Origin: DATKWD01 sp963704815
GTDB taxonomy: Bacteria; Actinomycetota; Acidimicrobiia; Acidimicrobiales; Salinilacustritrichaceae
Assembly: GCA_963704815.1 (NCBI GenBank)
Contig: CAVPHU010000001.1
Coordinates: forward strand, 620,001 to 684,000
Length of the DNA: 64,000 nucleotides
Reading direction: 5' to 3'
Positions 30,286 through 39,242 of the stretch are shown here, in pieces; within the stretch, counting starts at the first letter, position 1; each line of letters begins with the position of its first letter. A model generated the notes under the pieces. The model ran no database searches and was not told the DNA's origin. It saw nothing but the letters and a program-made list of their open reading frames with translations. The translations under genes were made by a program, and so were the position numbers.

Positions 30286-31137
30286 TCAGGGCCGGAGCGC
30301 CACCGCGGCGGCTCCGACGAGCGGCCCCTGGTCGCCCAGTCCGCCGGGGACGATGCGGGTGCCGGCCGAGTAGTCGAGCGTGGCCGTTCGGTCGATCTCG
30401 GCCTGCGCTGCGTCGAAGAACAACTCGCCGAAGCCCAGCGCCACCGAGCCCGAGACCACGGCGAGCCGGAGGTCGAGCAGGTTGGCGGTCGAGGCCACCG
30501 CACGACCCACCAGGAGGCCGGTCCGCTCTCGCACCGCACGGTCGGCCTCGGCTGCCGGTCGGCCGGTGATGGCGGCGATGGCCGTCCCCGACGCCTCGGC
30601 TTCGAGACACCCTTGCGCTCCACACTGGCACCGCCGCCCCTCGGGCTCGACCACGATGTGGCCGATGTGGCCGGCATTCCCCCGTGCCCCGTCGAGCATC
30701 CGGCCATCGAGCACGATGCCACCCCCGACACCGGTCGACACGACCATGGCCACGAAGTTGTCGACCCCGGCGGCGGCGCCGATCCACCCCTCGGCCCGCG
30801 CCAGTGCCTTGGCGTCTCCGTCGATGAAGACCGGCATGCCGAACTCCTCGGCAAGTCTCGAGCGGAGGGGGAAGCTCCGCCACGCAGGGATGTTGAGGGG
30901 AGAGACCTCCTCACCCCCGGAGGTCATGGGACCTCCGCATCCCACGCCGACGGCGGTGCACGAGGCGAGCAGCGTCGAACCGAGCCCGCGCACCAGTTCG
31001 ACCAGATCAGCGAGGAGTCGGTCACCCGTGCCGTCGGCGACCGTCGGACGCTGGTCGCGTTCGAGGATGGCGCCTGCGTCGTCGACCACTCCGGTGGCCA
31101 GCTTGGTTCCGCCGACGTCGATTGCCAGAACTGCCAT
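30286..31137 (-). CDS. ROK-family sugar kinase
   Basis: 283 residues. ATP-binding start AIDVGGTKLA, catalytic-Asp segment VFIDGDAKALARAEG, phosphate loop STGVGGGIV, the HIGH metal histidine motif and the ROK zinc site CQCGAQGCLE. ROK proteins phosphorylate glucose, N-acetylmannosamine or related sugars, or act as repressors; there is no HTH here, so it is an enzyme. Specificity is not decided by sequence. It is divergent from moxR; TACGCT 6 nt before the ATG suggests a leaderless mRNA. Confidence 0.88.
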   Translation of the reverse strand: MAVLAIDVGGTKLATGVVDDAGAILERDQRPTVADGTGDRLLADLVELVRGLGSTLLASCTAVGVGCGGPMTSGGEEVSPLNIPAWRSFPLRSRLAEEFGMPVFIDGDAKALARAEGWIGAAAGVDNFVAMVVSTGVGGGIVLDGRMLDGARGNAGHIGHIVVEPEGRRCQCGAQGCLEAEASGTAIAAITGRPAAEADRAVRERTGLLVGRAVASTANLLDLRLAVVSGSVALGFGELFFDAAQAEIDRTATLDYSAGTRIVPGGLGDQGPLVGAAAVALRP

Positions 31138-31143
31138 CGCCGA

Positions 31144-31149
31144 AGCGTA
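31144..31149 (-). promoter_or_regulatory. Putative -10 element of the first ROK gene (leaderless)
   Basis: TACGCT 6 nt upstream of the ATG; no ribosome-binding site. Confidence 0.5.
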
Positions 31150-31193
31150 GGGAAGATGCGCACCCCGACGGCCTGTCGAGGTCGGCCGTCCAA

Positions 31194-31199
31194 TACATT
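31194..31199 (+). promoter_or_regulatory. Putative -10 element of the moxR operon
   Basis: TACATT in an AT-rich patch about 35 nt before the GTG start of moxR. The leader contains GAGAGGA as ribosome-binding site. Confidence 0.4.
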
Positions 31200-31233
31200 T
31201 CACCCAGGCCAGCCATCGACGAGAGGACCGAGC

Positions 31234-32208
31234 GTGACGACTGCGGAGCGCGCAGCGCCGAGAGTGGCGACCTTCTCGGAGTACGTGACGCGGCTGGTCG
31301 ACAACGTCGAGCGGGTCATCCAGGGCAAGCGCAACGTCGTCGAACTGGCCGTGCTGTGCCTCGTCGCCGAAGGCCACATGCTCATCGAGGACGTCCCCGG
31401 CGTCGGCAAGACGAGCCTCGCAAAGGCGCTCGCCGCGTCGATCGACGGCTCGTTCGGGCGGGTGCAGTTCACCCCAGATCTCCTTCCGACCGACGTCGTC
31501 GGCGTGTCGGTGTTCCACCGTGGGACCGACGAGTTCGAGTTCCGCTCCGGGCCCATCTTCGCCAACATCGTGCTCGCCGACGAGATCAACCGGGCCTCAC
31601 CGAAGACCCAGGCCGCCCTCCTCGAGGCGATGGCCGAACGCCAGGTGACCGTCGACGGGAAGACCTACGTCCTCGAGGCGCCGTTCATGGTGATCGCCAC
31701 CCAGAACCCGATCGAGCACGAGGGCACCTACCCGCTCCCGGACAGTCAACTCGACCGCTTCCTGCTGCGGGGGTCGATGGGCTACCCCGAGCGAGCGGCC
31801 GAGCTCGACATGCTCGATCAGCACGGCGAGCACGACGCGCTCGAGGACCTCAGTCCGGTGCTCCGTGCCAACGACGTGACCGCGATGGTGCTCGCCGCCC
31901 GACGGATCCACGTGGCCGACCCGCTCAAGGCCTACCTGGTCGACCTCGCGGAGGCATCCCGCCGCCATCCCGGTCTCAGCCTGGGGATGTCGCCTCGCTC
32001 GGTTCTCGCGCTCCAACGAGCCGCACGCGCCCGAGCCGCGATGCTCGGACGCGAGTTCGCCACTCCCGACGACGTCAAGGCGCTGGCGGCGGCGGTGGTC
32101 GCCCACCGCGTGATGATCACGCCCGAGGCCGAGCAGCAGGGCCACCAGGCCTCGACGATCATCGCCGAGATCGTCGACTCGGTCCCGGTGCCCAAGGCCA
32201 CCGGGTAG
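31234..32208 (+). CDS. moxR: MoxR-family AAA+ ATPase
   Basis: 324 residues from GTG at 31234 (GAGAGGA about 8 nt upstream). Walker A is DVPGVGKTSLA, Walker B IVLADEINRA, sensor 1 region ATQNPIEHEGTYPLPDSQLDRF, all typical of the MRP subfamily. MoxR ATPases act as chaperones for maturation of metal or surface-protein complexes and are usually encoded with a DUF58 protein and a transglutaminase, as here. First gene of a three-gene operon, 2 nt before DUF58. Confidence 0.93.
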   Translation: MTTAERAAPRVATFSEYVTRLVDNVERVIQGKRNVVELAVLCLVAEGHMLIEDVPGVGKTSLAKALAASIDGSFGRVQFTPDLLPTDVVGVSVFHRGTDEFEFRSGPIFANIVLADEINRASPKTQAALLEAMAERQVTVDGKTYVLEAPFMVIATQNPIEHEGTYPLPDSQLDRFLLRGSMGYPERAAELDMLDQHGEHDALEDLSPVLRANDVTAMVLAARRIHVADPLKAYLVDLAEASRRHPGLSLGMSPRSVLALQRAARARAAMLGREFATPDDVKALAAAVVAHRVMITPEAEQQGHQASTIIAEIVDSVPVPKATG

Positions 32209-32210
32209 CC

Positions 32211-33392
32211 GTGCTGAGCCGATCCGGAGCCCTCGTCGCCGGGGCCGCTGCTGCACTCGTGGTCGCTGGTCGGGTCTTCGGGCTCGTCGAGCTCTACATC
32301 TCCGGAGCAGCCACCGCGATCCTGCTCGTCGTCTGCTTCGCCTCGGTGGTCTTGTCCCGACTCGACCTGGCGGCGGGCCGCACCATCACCCCGCCACGGG
32401 TGCACGCCGGATCGGCGGCCCGCTCGACCATCCGGATCCGCAATCTGCGCTCGTCTCGGACCCCGGTCCTGCGGCTCCGCGATCCGGTGTCAGGAACCGG
32501 TGGGGCCGATCTGCTGGTCAGTCCCCTCCGTGGCGGCGAGTCGGCGACGATCGCCTACCGGCTCCCGACCGATCGACGAGGCGAGATCGAGGTCGGTCCG
32601 CTCGACGTCGTCGTCAGCGATCCCTTCGGGCTCACGTCGGTCCGCACCCAGGCCACCGGCAGGGCCACGCTCACCGTGTTCCCCCGCATCGAGGCGATCG
32701 AGCCGCCGCGGCAGGCAGCCGGCCCCGATCCGACGGCCGGCGCCGCGCACCCCAGTGCCCTCGGACGGTCCGCCGACGAGTTCTACGCGCTCCGCCCCTA
32801 CGTGGTCGGCGACGACCTGCGTCGCGTCCACTGGGCGTCGACGGCCCGAACCGGCGAGCTGGTCGTGCGCCAGGACGAGCTGCCGTGGCAGGGCCGCACC
32901 ACGGTGCTCCTCGACCAACGGCGAGGGTCCTTCGACCTCACCCTGTTCGAACAAGGCGTGTCGGCGGCGGCCAGCATCCTCGACGCCGCGGCGCGCCGCG
33001 GTGACCTGGTCCGGCTGGTGACGACCGACGGCGACGAGACCGACCTCAGCAGCGGACACGCCCACCTCGAGTCGATCTTCGAGATCCTGGCGCTCGTCGG
33101 GCGGTCCAACCGATCCGATCCGGCCACGGCGACCCGAGCCATCAGTCGTCGCGGCTCCAACGGTGCCCTCATCGCGGTGACCGGCGCCCTGCGCGACAGC
33201 GAACGGCTGGGGCTCAAGCGGGCTGCCGTCGACTTCGGCCGGCTGACCCTGGTGACCTTCGGGGGCACCGGCCCGACGGCAGCCCTCCCCGGCGCATCGG
33301 TCGTTGCGGTGCCCACCGGCTCGACGTTCCGTGCGAGTTGGCAAGCGGCCCACGAGCGCCCTCGCCAACGCATCCGGGTCGGAGCCCGATGA
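32211..33392 (+). CDS. DUF58 membrane protein, MoxR partner
   Basis: 393 residues from GTG at 32211. Two N-terminal hydrophobic helices (about 8-48) anchor it. The extra- or peri-membrane beta region is followed by the DUF58 core with YVVGDDLRRVHWASTARTGELVVRQ and a vWA-like C-terminal part. DUF58 proteins bind MoxR ATPases and are thought to present client proteins. The stop overlaps the ATG of the transglutaminase gene (ATGA). Confidence 0.88.
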   Translation: MLSRSGALVAGAAAALVVAGRVFGLVELYISGAATAILLVVCFASVVLSRLDLAAGRTITPPRVHAGSAARSTIRIRNLRSSRTPVLRLRDPVSGTGGADLLVSPLRGGESATIAYRLPTDRRGEIEVGPLDVVVSDPFGLTSVRTQATGRATLTVFPRIEAIEPPRQAAGPDPTAGAAHPSALGRSADEFYALRPYVVGDDLRRVHWASTARTGELVVRQDELPWQGRTTVLLDQRRGSFDLTLFEQGVSAAASILDAAARRGDLVRLVTTDGDETDLSSGHAHLESIFEILALVGRSNRSDPATATRAISRRGSNGALIAVTGALRDSERLGLKRAAVDFGRLTLVTFGGTGPTAALPGASVVAVPTGSTFRASWQAAHERPRQRIRVGAR

Positions 33393-35749
33393 CCGCGACC
33401 GCCCCTCCCTCATCTGCGGGCTGGTGGAGCGACCGCCTCGAGATCGGGCGAGAGGTCGCCCTGCTCGGGTTGAACGTCGCGGCCGTGTTCTCGCTCGGTC
33501 GGCTCTTCCTCGGCACCGACCACCTCGCTCCACTGCTCCTCACCGCAGTCGTCGCCCACGGCGTGCTGATGCTGGTCCGTCGGACCGACCGCTCGCTCGC
33601 CGTCGCCGCACTCATCGCGCCCATCGCCGCCATCATCACCACGGTCCTGGTGTTCCATCCCGGATCCACCGTGCTCGGCGTCCCGACGCCCTCAAGCTTC
33701 GATCTGATCGGCACCGACCTCGAGGTCGCGTTCTCGCTCTTCGGGGATGCACCCACCCCGACCGAGCCGGTGACCGGATTCCTCATCCTCTGCGGTGCCG
33801 CGCTCTGGCTGTCGGCGTTCGTGGCCGACTGGGCCGGATTCCGTCTCGGTCTCCCCGTCGAGGCCATGTTGCCGACGGCCACCGTGTTCGTGTTCGGGGC
33901 GGTGTTGGCCGACGACCACCAACGCACCTTCGTGTCGGTGGTCACCACCGTGGCCGTCATGTCCTTCTTCCTGATGCATCGCGTCGCCCGCCAGAGCCGC
34001 AACGGACAGTGGGTGGCCGGAACCGCGGCGCGCGGCAGCACCGCCCTGATCGGCACGGGCACGATCATCCTCGTGGTCGCGGTGGCTGCGGCCTCGCTCA
34101 GTGGGCCGAACCTCCCGGGAGCCGGTGCCGACCCGCTCATCCAGCTCGAGCCCGACGCGCCGAGCAAGCGGGTCACCGTGTCGCCGCTCGTCGACATCCG
34201 GCGCCGACTGGTCGAGCAGGCCAACGTCGAGGTCTTCACCGTCGAGAGCGATCAACGGGCCTACTGGCGGTTGACGTCGCTCGACTCGTTCAACGGGCGC
34301 GAGTGGACGTCGAGCGGGTCGTACGGACGGGCCGAGGGCGGGCTCGAGTCGAGTGCGCCGATCGCGAGCGACGCGACCGCCACCCAGACCTTCCAGGTGA
34401 ACGCGCTCGCCGCCATCTGGCTCCCCGCGGCCTACGAGCCGCGGGCGGTCGACGCCGACCTCGACCTGCGATACGACGAGCTCTCCTCGACCCTCATCGT
34501 CGACACCGACATCCTCGACAGCGACGGGGTCACCTATCGCGTCGAGTCAGACCTCCCGCTCTACGACCCCGAGGTGCTCGGGGCGTCGATCCGCCAGTAC
34601 CCGAACGAGATCACCGAGACGCAGCTCGAGCTCCCCACCGACTTCCCCGAGGCGGTGCGCCAGCTCGCCGTCGAGGTCACCGCCGGCGACGGCCCCGAGC
34701 CGTTTCCCTACGTCGCCGCGCTCCGGCTCCAGGACCACCTCCGGAGCTTCACCTACGACCTCTCGGTTCCGAGCGGCCACGGTGGCGACGATCTCGAGCG
34801 GTTCCTGCTCGTCGACCGGGCCGGCTATTGCGAACAGTTCGCCGGCTCCTTCGCCGCCATGGCCCGGTCGATCGGGATTCCGGCACGGGTCGCGGTCGGC
34901 TTCACCCCCGGCAACGAAGTCGAGCCCGGGGTGTTCTCCGTTCGGGGTGAGCACGCCCATGCCTGGCCCGAGGTCTACTTCGCCGGCATCGGATGGGTCC
35001 CGTTCGAACCGACGCCGGGCCGGGGCGCGCCGGGCAACGAGTCGCACACCGGAGTGACGGAGCAGCAGGTCCAGTCGGGCGGCGATCCGAACACCGCCAC
35101 GACCCTGGCGCCGCCCACGACGTTCCCGACCCGCGAGACGGTCGATCCCGAAGCGGACCTGAGCGTCGAGACGGCCACTCCCGACACCGTTCCGGCCCCG
35201 GGCGGCGCCGAGGTGACGGCCTCGTCCGATCAGTCCGGGAGCATGTTCGGCTGGGTGGTCTGGGTCGCGCTGGCCTTCGGGGTGGTCCTGTTGGCGGCTG
35301 CGCTCTACGTGGCCGTCGCCTTCGGCCTGCACCGACGCCGGACTCACCGACGCCGCGAGTCCGCCGCGACGCCGACCGATCGCGTCGAGCTTGCCTGGCG
35401 CGAGAGTCTCGAACACCTCTGCATGATCGGCCTCGACGACGATCCCAGCCACACGCACGTCGAGACGGCGGCACGGGCCGGCGAGGTGCTCCCGAGCGGC
35501 GCAGAACATGCCCGGACCATCGGGGTCCTGGCCGAGACCGCGGTCTACGGCCCGTCGGGAATCGGTGAGACCGAGGCCGAGACCGCCGAGGCGGCAGCCG
35601 AGGAGATCGGCCAGATCGTGCACGCCGTCACCAGCGCCTCGGCCCGGTCGCGACCTGTGCTCGACCCCAGAACCGTGCTCGGCGTCGGCCCGATCCGCAG
35701 GATCGGCCGTGACGAAGCGGGTTCGGACGCTCCGGAGTTGCGCCAATAG
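33389..35749 (+). CDS. TgpA-like transglutaminase with DUF3488-type membrane domain
   Basis: 786 residues. About six hydrophobic helices fill the first 240 residues. A periplasmic/extracellular transglutaminase-like domain follows, with catalytic Cys481 (GYCEQFAG) and His524 (HAHAWPE). The third site reads GWVPFEPTP, the variant common in this family. Another helix at about 620-645 and a cytoplasmic DUF4129-like tail complete it. It is the third gene of the moxR operon. The Pseudomonas homologue is essential; the substrate in Actinobacteria is unknown. Confidence 0.9.
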   Translation: MTATAPPSSAGWWSDRLEIGREVALLGLNVAAVFSLGRLFLGTDHLAPLLLTAVVAHGVLMLVRRTDRSLAVAALIAPIAAIITTVLVFHPGSTVLGVPTPSSFDLIGTDLEVAFSLFGDAPTPTEPVTGFLILCGAALWLSAFVADWAGFRLGLPVEAMLPTATVFVFGAVLADDHQRTFVSVVTTVAVMSFFLMHRVARQSRNGQWVAGTAARGSTALIGTGTIILVVAVAAASLSGPNLPGAGADPLIQLEPDAPSKRVTVSPLVDIRRRLVEQANVEVFTVESDQRAYWRLTSLDSFNGREWTSSGSYGRAEGGLESSAPIASDATATQTFQVNALAAIWLPAAYEPRAVDADLDLRYDELSSTLIVDTDILDSDGVTYRVESDLPLYDPEVLGASIRQYPNEITETQLELPTDFPEAVRQLAVEVTAGDGPEPFPYVAALRLQDHLRSFTYDLSVPSGHGGDDLERFLLVDRAGYCEQFAGSFAAMARSIGIPARVAVGFTPGNEVEPGVFSVRGEHAHAWPEVYFAGIGWVPFEPTPGRGAPGNESHTGVTEQQVQSGGDPNTATTLAPPTTFPTRETVDPEADLSVETATPDTVPAPGGAEVTASSDQSGSMFGWVVWVALAFGVVLLAAALYVAVAFGLHRRRTHRRRESAATPTDRVELAWRESLEHLCMIGLDDDPSHTHVETAARAGEVLPSGAEHARTIGVLAETAVYGPSGIGETEAETAEAAAEEIGQIVHAVTSASARSRPVLDPRTVLGVGPIRRIGRDEAGSDAPELRQ

Positions 35750-35764
35750 GGCCAGGTCAGCTGT

Positions 35765-35784
35765 CGGAGTTCCCCGGGACTCCG
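35765..35784. terminator. Palindromic hairpin between convergent transglutaminase and DUF3040 genes
   Basis: CGGAGT/ACTCCG stem with a self-complementary TCCCCGGG centre, giving a 7-8 bp stem in both directions. Position between converging genes suits a bidirectional terminator. No U-tract. Confidence 0.45.
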
Positions 35785-35811
35785 TGAGCCCGTGGTCGCC
35801 GCTGGCGGGCG

Positions 35812-36201
35812 CTACTCGTCTTCGCGCTTGAGACGGTCCTTGACCCGCTGCTGGGTGTTTCCGAGGTAGTCCTTGAACCCACTGGCTCGGATGGTGCTGG
35901 TGGCCTGGTCCCAGCCGGCCTTGCCCATGCGGCGGGCGTTGCGCTCGATGATGAGCGCCGACGCGAGCATCGGGACGAAGCCGACGAAGAACGCGAGCAA
36001 GAACGACGTCGAGAGCGTGGCGACCAGGAGCACGAGACCCACCACGAAGAGCAGCCCGGCCCACTTGATGTTGCGGAACGAGTGGTTGTAGAGCGTCGTC
36101 TCCGCCACTTCGCGGGCGAATGACGGGTCGTCCTCGTAGAACTGCTGGGCGATCTCGGAGAGAATGCGTTCCTCGTCCTCGGAGAGCGGCACATCGTTCA
36201 T
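35812..36201 (-). CDS. DUF3040 small membrane protein
   Basis: 129 residues. Starts with the DUF3040 signature PLSEDEERILSEIAQQFYEDDPSFA, then two hydrophobic helices (about 50-68 and 70-88), then a basic C-terminal tail with a GWDQATSTIR segment. The family is typical of Actinobacteria and often lies near division or wall genes; function unknown. Its ATG is preceded by TAACGT 8 nt upstream, favouring this start over one 27 nt earlier. Confidence 0.85.
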   Translation of the reverse strand: MNDVPLSEDEERILSEIAQQFYEDDPSFAREVAETTLYNHSFRNIKWAGLLFVVGLVLLVATLSTSFLLAFFVGFVPMLASALIIERNARRMGKAGWDQATSTIRASGFKDYLGNTQQRVKDRLKREDE

Positions 36202-36209
36202 ACTTCCAT

Positions 36210-36215
36210 ACGTTA
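36210..36215 (-). promoter_or_regulatory. Putative -10 element of the DUF3040 gene (leaderless)
   Basis: TAACGT 8 nt upstream of the ATG at 36201. The spacer contains GGAAG, too close to act as a normal ribosome-binding site. Confidence 0.45.
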
Positions 36216-36246
36216 CCTGGCTCGACAACGCGCTGCTCAGCCGGAA

Positions 36247-37512
36247 TCAGGGCGATTCCGAACCATCGTCGGGGCCCCATTGCTGATCACCCTGTTTCTT
36301 GGTGCGGACGCCGTTGCGGTCCGCCAAGGTCGCCGGCACGACGGCGTCCCGGCCGAAGCGGGAGCGAATGTCTTCCATGGCGTCGGCCACGTCGCTCCAC
36401 GCCTGCTGATCGCCGTCGTCGAGGCTGAGCTGCACGGGCGCCTCCCGCGAGAGGCCCGTCAGCCCGATGCCGAGCAGCCTGACGCCCGGACTCGGGTCGA
36501 GGTCGGCCAGCAGCGCCTTGCCGTGACGGGCGAGTTCGGTGCCGGTGTCGATCGGGCGCTCGACGGTGATCGACCGGCTCACGGTCCGGAAGTCCTCGCT
36601 GAATCGGAGCTTCAGGGTCACCGTGCGCCCGGTGTACCCACTCGTCCGCGCCCGGTGCGCCACCGAGTCGGCGAGCCGGACGACCTCACGCGCCAGGGCG
36701 TCGTGGCTGTGCTTGTCACGGCTGAAGGTCTCCTCGTGGCTGATCGACTTCGGCTCCGACCGTGCGACCACCTGCCGCTCGTCGATGGCGTGGCTGAGTT
36801 CGAACAGATGCCGGCCGGCGGCCTCGCCGAGGTGCCGGATCAGCAGTTTCTCGGGAAGCTGTTCGAGGTCGCCGATCGTCTGCACCCCGAGCCGCTCGAG
36901 CTTCGGCTCGGTCGCCTTGCCGATGCCCCACAGCGCCCGGACGGGGTGGGGGCGCAGGAAGTCGAGCTCTTGTCCGGGCGCGACGACGGTCACCCCGGGT
37001 CCTTCGACTGGCCCGGTCGGGCTGGCCTTCGGCTTGGCGTGCACGCTCGCCAGTTTGGCGACGAACTTGATCGCCGACACCCCGACCGAACACGTGCAGC
37101 CCTCCTGCGCCTCGACCCGTTGCCGGATCTCGCGAGCGATGGTGAGGCCGTCGCCGTGCAAACGCCGGGCTCCGGTGACATCGAGGAAGGCCTCGTCGAG
37201 CGACAACGGCTCGACCAGCGGCGTGTAGGAGCGGAAGATCTCCATCACCCGTTCGCTCACCTCGCCGTAGCGGTCGTGGCGGCCGGGAACGAAGATCGCC
37301 TGCGGGCAGAGTCGTCGGGCGCGCACCGAGGGCATGGCCGAGTGGACGCCGTAGGCCCGGGCCTCGTAGCTGGCTGCGGCAACGACCCCACGTCGACCGT
37401 CACCGCCCACGATGACCGGCTTGCCCAACAGCGACGGATCGTGCTGGATCTCGACCGACACGAAGAACGCATCCATGTCGACGTGCAGGATCGTCCGGGG
37501 CGGGGAAGTCAC
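36247..37512 (-). CDS. dinB: DNA polymerase IV (Y-family, DinB)
   Basis: 421 residues from GTG at 37512. Catalytic metal residues D12 (HVDMDAFF), D106 and E107 (SLDEAF) are present. The YGVHSAMP motif, helix-hairpin-helix region (ALWGIGKATEPKLERLG) and little-finger domain follow. A QLSLDD segment near the C-terminus matches the sliding-clamp-binding motif. Error-prone translesion polymerase. The start overlaps the Nudix stop (GTGA), pairing translesion synthesis with a possible nucleotide-pool cleaner. No LexA box was recognised before the pair. Confidence 0.95.
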   Translation of the reverse strand: MTSPPRTILHVDMDAFFVSVEIQHDPSLLGKPVIVGGDGRRGVVAAASYEARAYGVHSAMPSVRARRLCPQAIFVPGRHDRYGEVSERVMEIFRSYTPLVEPLSLDEAFLDVTGARRLHGDGLTIAREIRQRVEAQEGCTCSVGVSAIKFVAKLASVHAKPKASPTGPVEGPGVTVVAPGQELDFLRPHPVRALWGIGKATEPKLERLGVQTIGDLEQLPEKLLIRHLGEAAGRHLFELSHAIDERQVVARSEPKSISHEETFSRDKHSHDALAREVVRLADSVAHRARTSGYTGRTVTLKLRFSEDFRTVSRSITVERPIDTGTELARHGKALLADLDPSPGVRLLGIGLTGLSREAPVQLSLDDGDQQAWSDVADAMEDIRSRFGRDAVVPATLADRNGVRTKKQGDQQWGPDDGSESP

Positions 37513-38102
37513 GAACCACCCTCCAATCCCGCCCGGCCGATCGTTGCCGTGAAGAACTCGGAACGGCGCAGGCCAGACCTGTCGCGGGCCCGGTAGAGCT
37601 GCACGCGATCAAGGCGACCAAGACGGCTTGTCACGTGCTGCGCAACGTCAAGCCCCCGACGGCCTCGCACGGCGTCGCTCACTCGGTCCTCGTGCCACCA
37701 CATCATCGGATGAGGGAGAGCCGCGGGGTCGTACCAGTCGATCGCGACGACCTCCTCCGGCGTCACGGGGTCCTGCTGCCGTCCAGTTCGGAGGTGGGCA
37801 ACGAAGACGCACGAATGCATGTCGGGCCAGTCCCCGATCACCGAATACACGCCGACCAGGCCGTCGAGAACGACCTCGAAGCCCGTCTCTTCGCGACACT
37901 CGCGACGGGCGGCCGCCCCTACCGACTCACCGGGTTCCACATGGCCGCCTGGCAGGCACCACACCTCGAAGTCCTCACGCTTCGTGAGCAACACCCGGCC
38001 GCCGTCGATCACAACCACGCAGGCGGTCAGCGAAGGCACACGAGCATTGTGTCGCAGGTCGAGGTTGCGCGACGCGCGTCCCTCTGTGTCCGTAGGTGTC
38101 AC
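37509..38102 (-). CDS. Nudix hydrolase upstream of dinB
   Basis: 197 residues. Complete Nudix box G53-x5-E59-x7-R67ECREETGF75, binding a divalent metal for hydrolysis of a nucleoside diphosphate derivative. The C-terminal 50 residues are not conserved. The GTG at 38102 has a near-perfect AAGGAGG about 6 nt upstream, which decides the start although it leaves only 22 nt to the divergent gene. Coupling to dinB suggests oxidised or damaged nucleotides as substrates; this is inference. Confidence 0.88.
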   Translation of the reverse strand: MTPTDTEGRASRNLDLRHNARVPSLTACVVVIDGGRVLLTKREDFEVWCLPGGHVEPGESVGAAARRECREETGFEVVLDGLVGVYSVIGDWPDMHSCVFVAHLRTGRQQDPVTPEEVVAIDWYDPAALPHPMMWWHEDRVSDAVRGRRGLDVAQHVTSRLGRLDRVQLYRARDRSGLRRSEFFTATIGRAGLEGGS

Positions 38103-38106
38103 ACCC

Positions 38107-38113
38107 CCTCCTT
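38107..38113 (-). promoter_or_regulatory. Strong ribosome-binding site of the Nudix-dinB pair
   Basis: AAGGAGG on the minus strand, 4 nt before GTG 38102, one of the strongest Shine-Dalgarno sequences in the window. It lies inside the 22-bp gap between divergent genes, so the promoter must lie inside the DUF222-HNH gene. Confidence 0.7.
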
Positions 38114-38124
38114 GGAACTGCGGT

Positions 38125-39177
38125 ATGGATTGGGGTTCGTTCGACGGGTCGGTGCAGCGTCTCGACGACGCCGCCGCGGCGGCCGAACGGGTGACCCTCG
38201 AGCGGCTCGACCTGCTCCGCCCGGTGGTCCGGCTTCACGCCGATTCGGGCTGGAAGGTATCGGGGGCGCGAACCGCGGCGTGTTGGTTGAAGAGCTACGC
38301 CGGACTGGCCGGGGCCGAAGCCGAACGCCTCGCCAAGATGGTCCGGCTGGCCGCCACCCACCCCGATTTCGCCGACGCCGTGTTCGAGCGTCGCATCACT
38401 CTCGCCCAGGCCGAAGCACTCGTGCAATGGGTGACCGAGGAGCGTGAACCCGCCTTCGGCGAGATGATCGCCACCCTCGTCGCCCAAGCCGGCCAGCTCG
38501 CCGATCCCGACGACTTCGCCACGGTCGTGCGCCACTGGGCCGGCCTGGTCGACCAGGAGCTGGCGAAGCGTTCCCGGGTCCAGCCGCACGCCCAGTACCT
38601 GTCCCAAGGACTGTTCGGCGGCGGCGAGATCCATGGCCGGCGCGTCCGCCGCCGCTCGGCGGGCACGGTGAACGTCATCATCGACCTGCTCACCCTGTCG
38701 GGCCGCGACGCCGACGACCTGACCGGCATCGACCTGCGCTCGGACCACTGGCGCGTCGGCATGAGCGCCGCCCGGCGACTGCTGTGCGACTCGGGGCTCG
38801 TCGCAACGCTCATGGCCGGCCGCCACACCCTCATCGACGCCAGCGATCGCACCGAGGTGTTCACCGCTGCACAGCGTCGCGCCCTCGGCGTACGCGACCG
38901 CCACTGCGTCTTCCCCTCCTGCGACCGTCCCGCCCACTGGTGCGACGCCCACCACCTCCACGAACGAAACGACGGGGGCAACGACGCCATCACCAACGCT
39001 GCCCTGCTCTGCCGCTACCACCACCGCCTCGTCCACGAACACGGCTGGCACCTGCACGTCGACCGCCAGAACCGATGGGTCGCCACCGACCCCCATGGCA
39101 TCGAGTGGATCGGCCGTCGAGATGGAAAGGGCCACACCCACCGACCCCGCCACCACCGAGAACCTGCCCCCGCCTGA
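38125..39177 (+). CDS. DUF222 / 13E12-type HNH endonuclease-like protein, short form
   Basis: 350 residues. The N-terminal DUF222 helices (AAAAERVTLERLDLLRP to LVDQELAKRSR) and the C-terminal HNH domain (CVFPSCDRPAHWCDAHHLHERNDGG to NAALLCRYHH) are both present. The stretch that usually joins them (the DPETGAAV-type middle of about 100 residues) is largely missing between GLFGGGEIHG and TVNVIID. The frame is intact, so this is either a short family branch or an in-frame internal deletion. This family is scattered and often multicopy in Actinobacteria; role unproven. Confidence 0.85.
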   Translation: MDWGSFDGSVQRLDDAAAAAERVTLERLDLLRPVVRLHADSGWKVSGARTAACWLKSYAGLAGAEAERLAKMVRLAATHPDFADAVFERRITLAQAEALVQWVTEEREPAFGEMIATLVAQAGQLADPDDFATVVRHWAGLVDQELAKRSRVQPHAQYLSQGLFGGGEIHGRRVRRRSAGTVNVIIDLLTLSGRDADDLTGIDLRSDHWRVGMSAARRLLCDSGLVATLMAGRHTLIDASDRTEVFTAAQRRALGVRDRHCVFPSCDRPAHWCDAHHLHERNDGGNDAITNAALLCRYHHRLVHEHGWHLHVDRQNRWVATDPHGIEWIGRRDGKGHTHRPRHHREPAPA

Positions 39178-39183
39178 GCGCGG

Positions 39184-39237
39184 GCGCCGAACCCGAACCC
39201 TCCTCCGCCGGAAACCTCAACCCGGCGGATTCGGCGC
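39184..39237. terminator. Nested double hairpin between convergent genes
   Basis: Outer stem GCGCCGAA (39184-39191) with TTCGGCGC (39230-39237); inner stem CCGCCGG (39205-39211) with CCGGCGG (39222-39228) and a 10-nt loop. It fills the gap between the HNH gene and the convergent unknown gene, so a bidirectional terminator is likely. Confidence 0.6.
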
Positions 39238-39242
39238 GCCGT

